Shown one piece after another: positions 60,972-64,000 of a stretch of DNA of 64,000 nucleotides (position 1 is the first letter of the stretch; each line of letters starts with the position of its first letter). The translations under genes were made by a program, and so were the position numbers. The notes under the pieces were generated by a model. It was not told the origin of the DNA. It worked only from the letters and a program-made list of their open reading frames with translations, and ran no database searches. This stretch comes from JAIPDZ01 sp034522175 (lineage in GTDB: Bacteria > Desulfobacterota > DSM-4660 > Desulfatiglandales > Desulfatiglandaceae): assembly GCA_034522175.1 (NCBI GenBank), contig JAXHLQ010000001.1, forward strand, positions 4,154,001-4,218,000. The letters run 5' to 3'.

Positions 60972-61343
60972 TTATTTTTTTCTCTTTGCCATGACAGCCC
61001 TTCGGGGGCCTTTTCGTGTCCTGGCATTGGTACTTGTCCGCTGACCTCGAACCGGTAATCCGCGACGGTGCCTCAGCCCCCGATAGAGGCCCAGATCCAT
61101 GAGCCGTTTGATGTTCATGGATACTTCGCGCCTGAGATCGCCCTCGACCCGGTACTTCTCATCAATAATATTCCGAATCCGTGTCACCTCTTCCGATGTC
61201 AAATCGGCGGAACTGGTGTTCCAGTCGATTTGTGCCTCGGTCAGTATTTTCTGAGATGAGGTCCTGCCGATGCCGTAGATATAGGTCAGCGCCACTTCCA
61301 TCCGTTTTGCTTTTGGTAGGTCAACACCTGCAATCCTTGCCAA
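60972..61343 (-). CDS. rpsM: 30S ribosomal protein S13
   Basis: 123 aa; MARIAGVDLPKAKRMEVALT, YIYGIGRTSSQKIL and the C-terminal RHRRGLPVRGQRTSTNARTR are diagnostic. Head protein contacting the P-site tRNA. Confidence 0.96.
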   Translation of the reverse strand: MARIAGVDLPKAKRMEVALTYIYGIGRTSSQKILTEAQIDWNTSSADLTSEEVTRIRNIIDEKYRVEGDLRREVSMNIKRLMDLGLYRGLRHRRGLPVRGQRTSTNARTRKGPRRAVMAKRKK

Positions 61344-61409
61344 TCTTCAACTCCTCTTGCTTGATCCCTGACTGTTGGTTTGTCGGCGAGCGGTTTTCAT
61401 GCAGAGTAA

Positions 61410-61526
61410 CCCCGGATAACGCCTCGCGTCGTTTGAGTGATTTTGGCATTTGGCTTGCACATTCGCTTGACCTGCAATGGTCTTACATTTCACTGATGTA
61501 TCTTCTTTACCGACCTGCCTTCATAT
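61410..61526 (-). pseudogene. rpmJ: Probable rpmJ (L36) with several indels
   Basis: At the usual rpmJ position between infA and rpsM, ATG 61526 (GTAGGAG upstream) starts MKAG; changing frames gives RSVKKI, then CKTI, then VKR, then VQAKCQN, which follow the L36 pattern (K-V-R-x-S-V-K-K-I-C ... C-K-x-I-R-R ... C-x-N). At least two or three indels would be needed to make a complete 37-aa protein, more than in other genes here. Either a bad patch of sequence or a decayed gene; a paralogue elsewhere is possible. Confidence 0.45.
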
Positions 61527-61556
61527 CACTCCTACGGACCGTCACTGCGAGCCGGT

Positions 61557-61778
61557 TCAGGCTTTTTCCCGGTAGATGATTCGCCCCCGCGTCAGATCAT
61601 ATGGAGATAGCTCAACATAGACCTTGTCCCCGGGAAGGATCTTGATGAAATGTTTCCGCATCTTCCCCGAAATGTGGCCTAAAACCCGGTGACCATTCTT
61701 GAGCTCAACCCTGAACATGGCATTGGGCAACGTCTCAATGACAACCCCTTCCACCTCAATGGGTTCTTCCTTGGGCAT
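61557..61778 (-). CDS. infA: Translation initiation factor IF-1
   Basis: 73 aa; VEGVVIETLPNAMFRVELKN and GHRVLGHISGKMRKHFIKIL form the OB fold, with the ending YDLTRGRIIYREKA. Essential initiation factor, positioned after secY as in many spc operons; map and adk are absent between them. Confidence 0.95.
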   Translation of the reverse strand: MPKEEPIEVEGVVIETLPNAMFRVELKNGHRVLGHISGKMRKHFIKILPGDKVYVELSPYDLTRGRIIYREKA

Positions 61779-61838
61779 GTGTCTGTTCCGCCAGATTCTG
61801 GAGGGGCTACATTCCCTCCTTTTCCGCTATCTACGGGT

Positions 61839-63153
61839 TTACCTCGCCTTCCCCAATCCCTTTTTCATGAAGCCCTCATAGTGCCTTGTCAGCATATGGG
61901 ATTCGATCTGGTTGGTGGTGTCCATAGCAACACCAACGACGATCAACAGTGCAGTGCCGCCAAAGTAAAACGGCACGTTCAAATGATAGATCAATATGTT
62001 GGGCAAGACACAAATGGCCGAAACGTAGATCGCACCTGAGAATGTCAACCGTGTGAGGACCCTGTCGATATACTCAGCCGTGTTCTTGCCCGGCCGAATG
62101 CCGGGAATAAACCCGCCGGAGCGTTTCATATTGTCGGCTACATCGACCGGGTTGAAATGAACAGCCGTGTAAAAGTAGCAAAAGAAAAATATGAAAGTGA
62201 CATAGATCAGGATATAAACGATGTGTCCAGGGTTCAGCGCGTTAACCACACTCTGAAGCCAAGGGAACTGGTCCGCACTCAAAAAATTGGCAATGGTGGC
62301 GGGAAACATAATGATAGACGATGCAAAAATCGGAGGGATCACACCCGCCGTGTTCACTTTCAGGGGAATGTGCGTGGTCTGGCCTCCATACATTTTTCGT
62401 CCCACCACACGTTTGGCATATTGAACCGGTATCCTCCTCTGTCCTCTTTCCACAAAAACGATGGCGCCGACTACGGCGATCATCATGGCGAGCAAGAGAA
62501 CCATGAAAAACGGGGTCAGTTCACCGGTGCCCATCAGCCTGAAACTGTTGGCCACCGCCACAGGAAAGCTGGCCACGATACCGGCAAAAATGATAAGCGA
62601 AATCCCGTTACCGATCCCTCGCTCGGTTATCTGCTCGCCCAGCCACATCAGAAATGACGTTCCGGCTGTCAAGGTGATCACGGTAAGGAGCCTGAAGCCC
62701 CATCCGCCGACAGGGACCACCATGGCGCCGCCGGGGCTCGTCATATTTTCGAGGCCGACTGCGATCCCAAAGCCTTGAATGATGCTCAAAATGACGGTGC
62801 CGTACCGAGTGTACTGAGTGATTTTTTTCCGACCCTGCTCGCCCTCTTTCTTGAGCCTTTCGAGATAGGGGACCACGACGGTCATAAGTTCCAGGATAAT
62901 TGATGCACTGATATAGGGCATGATGCCAAGCGCCATCACAGACATTTGGCTCAGGGCCCCGCCTGAAAACATATCGAACAGCCCAAAAAGCGTGCCTTGT
63001 CTTGCATTGAAAAAGGCGGCCAGGGCCGCCCCGTCTATGCCGGGCGTGGGGATGTGACATCCCACACGATACACTGCCAGCATCATGAGCGTAAATAGGA
63101 TTCCGCTTTTTTAACTCCGGTATTTTGGGAATGTTTTGAAAACCACCAATCAT
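61839..63153 (-). CDS. secY: Protein translocase subunit SecY, frameshifted near the N-terminus
   Basis: Ten-helix channel of the Sec translocon, about 437 aa. The N-terminus (63153, MIGGFQNIPKIPELKKR) is in one frame; the remainder from ILFTLMMLAVYRVG onward is in the next, with one extra base in the AAAAAAGCGGAA near 63100-63105. The plug region (GMVVPV-like AMVVPVGGWGF), loops with GQRRIPVQYAKR and the C-terminal ESHMLTRHYEGFMKK are present. The total is 438 codons plus one base. An essential gene, so the shift is almost certainly a sequence error. Confidence 0.93.
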
Positions 63154-63195
63154 AGATTTAGCTCCGGCCCAAGAAGTGCGCTATGCCCATGAGAC

Positions 63196-63637
63196 TCACA
63201 GAATCTCTACTTTACCACCGGCTGCCTCGATTTTTTCTCTTGCAGTCCGGCTTGCTTTGTGTACTTTGATGACAACGGCCTTGGAAGATCTCACCATTTC
63301 CAAGGAGCTTAATGCCGTCCGCCTGCTGTTTGGCCAGACCGGCGGCTTTCAATGTTTCGGGGTTCAGGTTCACATCGGATTCAAACTGGTTCAGATCCTC
63401 CACATTGATGACATGATAGACTTTCTTGAACGGGTTTTTAAATCCCCGCTTGGGAAGGCGACGCTGAATGGGCATCTGTCCGCCTTCAAATCCCGGTCGG
63501 GTGGTGCCCCCGGAACGTGACCGCTGCCCTTTGTGGCCCCGGCAGGATGTTTTTCCATGTCCGGAACCCATGCCTCGTCCGATTCGCTTGCCCTTTTTCC
63601 TCGATCCCTCGGCGGGTGACAACTCATGAATTTTCAT
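63196..63637 (-). CDS. rplO: 50S ribosomal protein L15, frameshifted
   Basis: MKIHELSPAEGSRKKGKRIG and GSGHGKTSCRGHKGQRSRSG are the L15 N-terminus. After GNGEI the frame shifts by one extra base near 63283; the next frame gives KAVVIKVHKASRTAREKIEA and the end AGGKVEIL at 63196. About 146 aa. Confidence 0.93.
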
Positions 63638-63653
63638 TCCTTTTCCCCATATT

Positions 63654-63831
63654 TCAATCGATCTTGACGAAAAACGACACCTTGGCGATCATACCCCGCA
63701 TGGCCGGGGTATTTTTGACTTCCACGGTTTTATTCATCTTGGTTAATCCCAGGCCCTTTAAGGTCTCACGGATCTTCTTTTTTCTGCCGATGCCGCTCTT
63801 GACAAGCTGTTACTTTGATGGATTCACTCAT
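63654..63831 (-). CDS. rpmD: 50S ribosomal protein L30, frameshifted
   Basis: ATG 63831 reads MSESIKVT, then after one extra base near 63806 continues LVKSGIGRKKKIRETLKGLG, LTKMNKTVEVKNTPAMRGMI and AKVSFFVKID. 58 aa, the normal size. Too broken to appear as a single reading frame. It lies between rpsE and rplO as expected. Confidence 0.9.
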
Positions 63832-63885
63832 GACGATTGCTCTCTTAAATCACTTTCAAAAATGGAGGATCTCGGTTCGTGGGGT

Positions 63886-64000
63886 TCAGGCGTTTATTTC
63901 TTCCAGCATCTTTCCCCTGTGAGATGCAATGGCCTGGGGATTGCGCAGGGACCGCAGGCCGTTGATGGTGGCCCTTACAATATTGTGCGGATTATGGGAA
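63886..64000 (-). CDS. rpsE: 30S ribosomal protein S5, C-terminal part
   Basis: Partial at the right edge: SHNPHNIVRATINGLRSLRN, then PQAIASHRGKMLEEINA, stop at 63886. The NPHN and GLRSLR patterns match the S5 C-terminus, and the gene order (rpsE-rpmD-rplO-secY) agrees. Confidence 0.9.
   Translation of the reverse strand, partial: SHNPHNIVRATINGLRSLRNPQAIASHRGKMLEEINA

Overview
The window looks like chromosome from a Desulfobacterota-type (deltaproteobacterial, sulfate-reducer or syntroph-like) organism. This is inferred from the gene repertoire, not from a marker search: an AMP-forming acyl-CoA ligase, a HAD-crotonase fusion, an Fe-alcohol dehydrogenase, ferredoxin-type proteins, an archaeal-type phosphoglycerate mutase, EPS-type MarR regulators, and many short intergenic inverted repeats. 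The host regions are GC-rich; 29.4-42.4 kb is visibly AT-rich.

Layout. (1) 1-16.6 kb: housekeeping and catabolic genes, mostly + strand (HDAC-like deacylase, acyl-CoA ligase, MoaD-like protein, HAD/ECH fusion, LOG-type protein, TIM-barrel epimerase, ApgM, Fe-ADH, 4Fe-4S protein, DUF3524 tRNA-queuosine mannosyltransferase, Wzz). They are separated by nested inverted-repeat elements. (2) 16.6-29.3 kb: the remains of an exopolysaccharide locus (two MarR-EPS paralogues, a truncated WecA-like transferase) packed with toxin-antitoxin modules: HicBA twice, a RelE-like pair, MntA/HepT, PIN, HigB, DUF4258/DUF2283, a HicB-type gene and DUF4160/DUF2442. Several are broken by identifiable elements. An ISL3-family IS with an 8-bp target duplication splits a PIN toxin, and a 429-bp MITE-like element with a CTAG duplication splits a HigB toxin. 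An 824-nt ORF-less group II intron sits precisely inside a copy of a dispersed GTCCCCCATTAC repeat.

(3) 29.35-50.73 kb: two integrative elements inserted in tandem into one tRNA-Arg(ACG) gene. Element 1 (about 13.1 kb) carries an integrase, an HTH protein, a radical SAM protein, a replication-like protein with iteron-like repeats, TerL, a Com-like protein, portal, scaffold-like and capsid genes, but no recognisable tail genes. That is the layout of a capsid-forming phage satellite. Element 2 (about 8.2 kb) carries an integrase, a small-terminase-like (P27) gene, a VRR-NUC nuclease, a primase/DUF3987 protein and Xis/MerR regulators, which resembles a phage-inducible island. The only intact tRNA-Arg copy lies between them, while the outer chromosomal halves of the tRNA are orphaned. 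(4) 50.8-64 kb: host genes on the - strand (rfaE2, comF, YkgJ-like, a MrfA-MrfB-like helicase-nuclease fusion, an ABC-F protein), then the end of the spc operon and the alpha operon: rpsE', rpmD, rplO, secY, infA, rpmJ remnant, rpsM, rpsK, rpsD, rpoA, rplQ.

At least a dozen single-base frameshifts interrupt otherwise well-conserved genes, including essential ones (secY, rplO, rpmD). Most read as one extra base. They are best explained as sequence errors, so broken genes here should not be taken as real pseudogenes without checking the reads.
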